Part shown: piece after piece, positions 5,095 to 5,158 of the stretch
How the letters are laid out: every line of letters begins with the position of its first letter
Numbering within the stretch: the first letter of the stretch is position 1
DNA from: an uncultured bacterium
Lineage (GTDB): Bacteria > Bacteroidota > Bacteroidia > Bacteroidales > Bacteroidaceae
Direction: 5' to 3'
Assembly (NCBI GenBank): GCA_905215655.1
Contig: CAJMQT010000124.1
Coordinates: 1 to 5,158, forward strand
DNA length: 5,158 nt
Program-made: the position numbers and the translations under genes
Notes under the pieces: generated by a model
What the model was told of the DNA's origin: nothing
What the model saw: the letters and a program-made list of their open reading frames with translations, nothing else
Database searches by the model: none

Positions 5095-5158
5095 CAAAAG
5101 ACCGCCTTTTACCTTCCAAAAGGCAAGCTTTTACACGCCAAAAGACCGCCTTTTGGAA
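5095..5158. repeat. 22-base-period CAAAAG array, cut by the window end
   Basis: CAAAAG occurs at 5095, 5117 and 5139, again exactly 22 bases apart, with the pattern CAAAAGRCSGCNTTTTAC. The order of variants equals that of the first array: unit 1 has GAC, unit 2 has GGC, and unit 3 has GAC, with TTTTGGAA in place of TTTTAC. The third unit is nearly palindromic (CAAAAGACCGCCTTTTGG). The array has the same orientation as the array at 89. It lies about 125 bases upstream of the CoA-transferase promoter, so the two arrays bracket the four-gene set. The window ends inside or just after the third unit, so an inverted fourth unit may follow. Confidence 0.85.

Overview
The window looks like chromosomal DNA from the phylum Bacteroidota, most likely a Prevotella-like member of the Bacteroidales. 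Four things point there: a DUF4294 protein whose sequence is typical of that group; a Bacteroidales-style -7 box (TAACTTTG) before one gene; starts preceded by A/T-rich leaders rather than strong Shine-Dalgarno sites; and AT-rich intergenic spacers full of short-period repeats between moderately GC-rich genes. This assignment is an inference from content; there is no rRNA or other marker gene.

All four supported genes lie on the minus strand, so the window is transcribed from right to left. In that order they are: a succinyl-CoA:acetate CoA-transferase of the acetyl-CoA hydrolase/transferase family (3424-4914); an extended short-chain dehydrogenase/NAD-dependent epimerase (2158-3282, with an alternative start at 3159); a membrane PAP2-family phosphatase/phosphotransferase of the inositol-phosphorylceramide-synthase-like branch (1063-2028); and a secreted DUF4294 protein (333-1007). 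The CoA-transferase has its own recognisable promoter. The last two genes are only about 55 bases apart and are probably co-transcribed. The spacers before the epimerase and before the PAP2 gene are longer and contain inverted repeats, so it is open whether all four form one transcript.

The CoA-transferase belongs to central fermentation (acetate, succinate and CoA exchange). The epimerase and PAP2 proteins could belong to lipid or envelope metabolism. A sphingolipid role is an attractive but unproven idea, because Bacteroidales make sphingolipids using an SDR reductase and phospho-headgroup transferases. No defence, mobile-element, CRISPR or RNA gene was found.

The most unusual content is between the genes. 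Two related arrays with an exact 22-base period built on CAAAAG sit at the two ends of the window (89-171 and 5095-5158). Octamer (about 8-base) tandem repeats fill 177-260 and 2040-2096, the second as one arm of a long inverted repeat. A GC-rich element with a 16-base near-palindrome occurs three times around the start of the epimerase gene, including a perfect 31-base inverted pair. Two of these copies are translated in frame if the upstream start is used. Bases 1-88, 261-332 and about 4995-5094 show nothing I can name.
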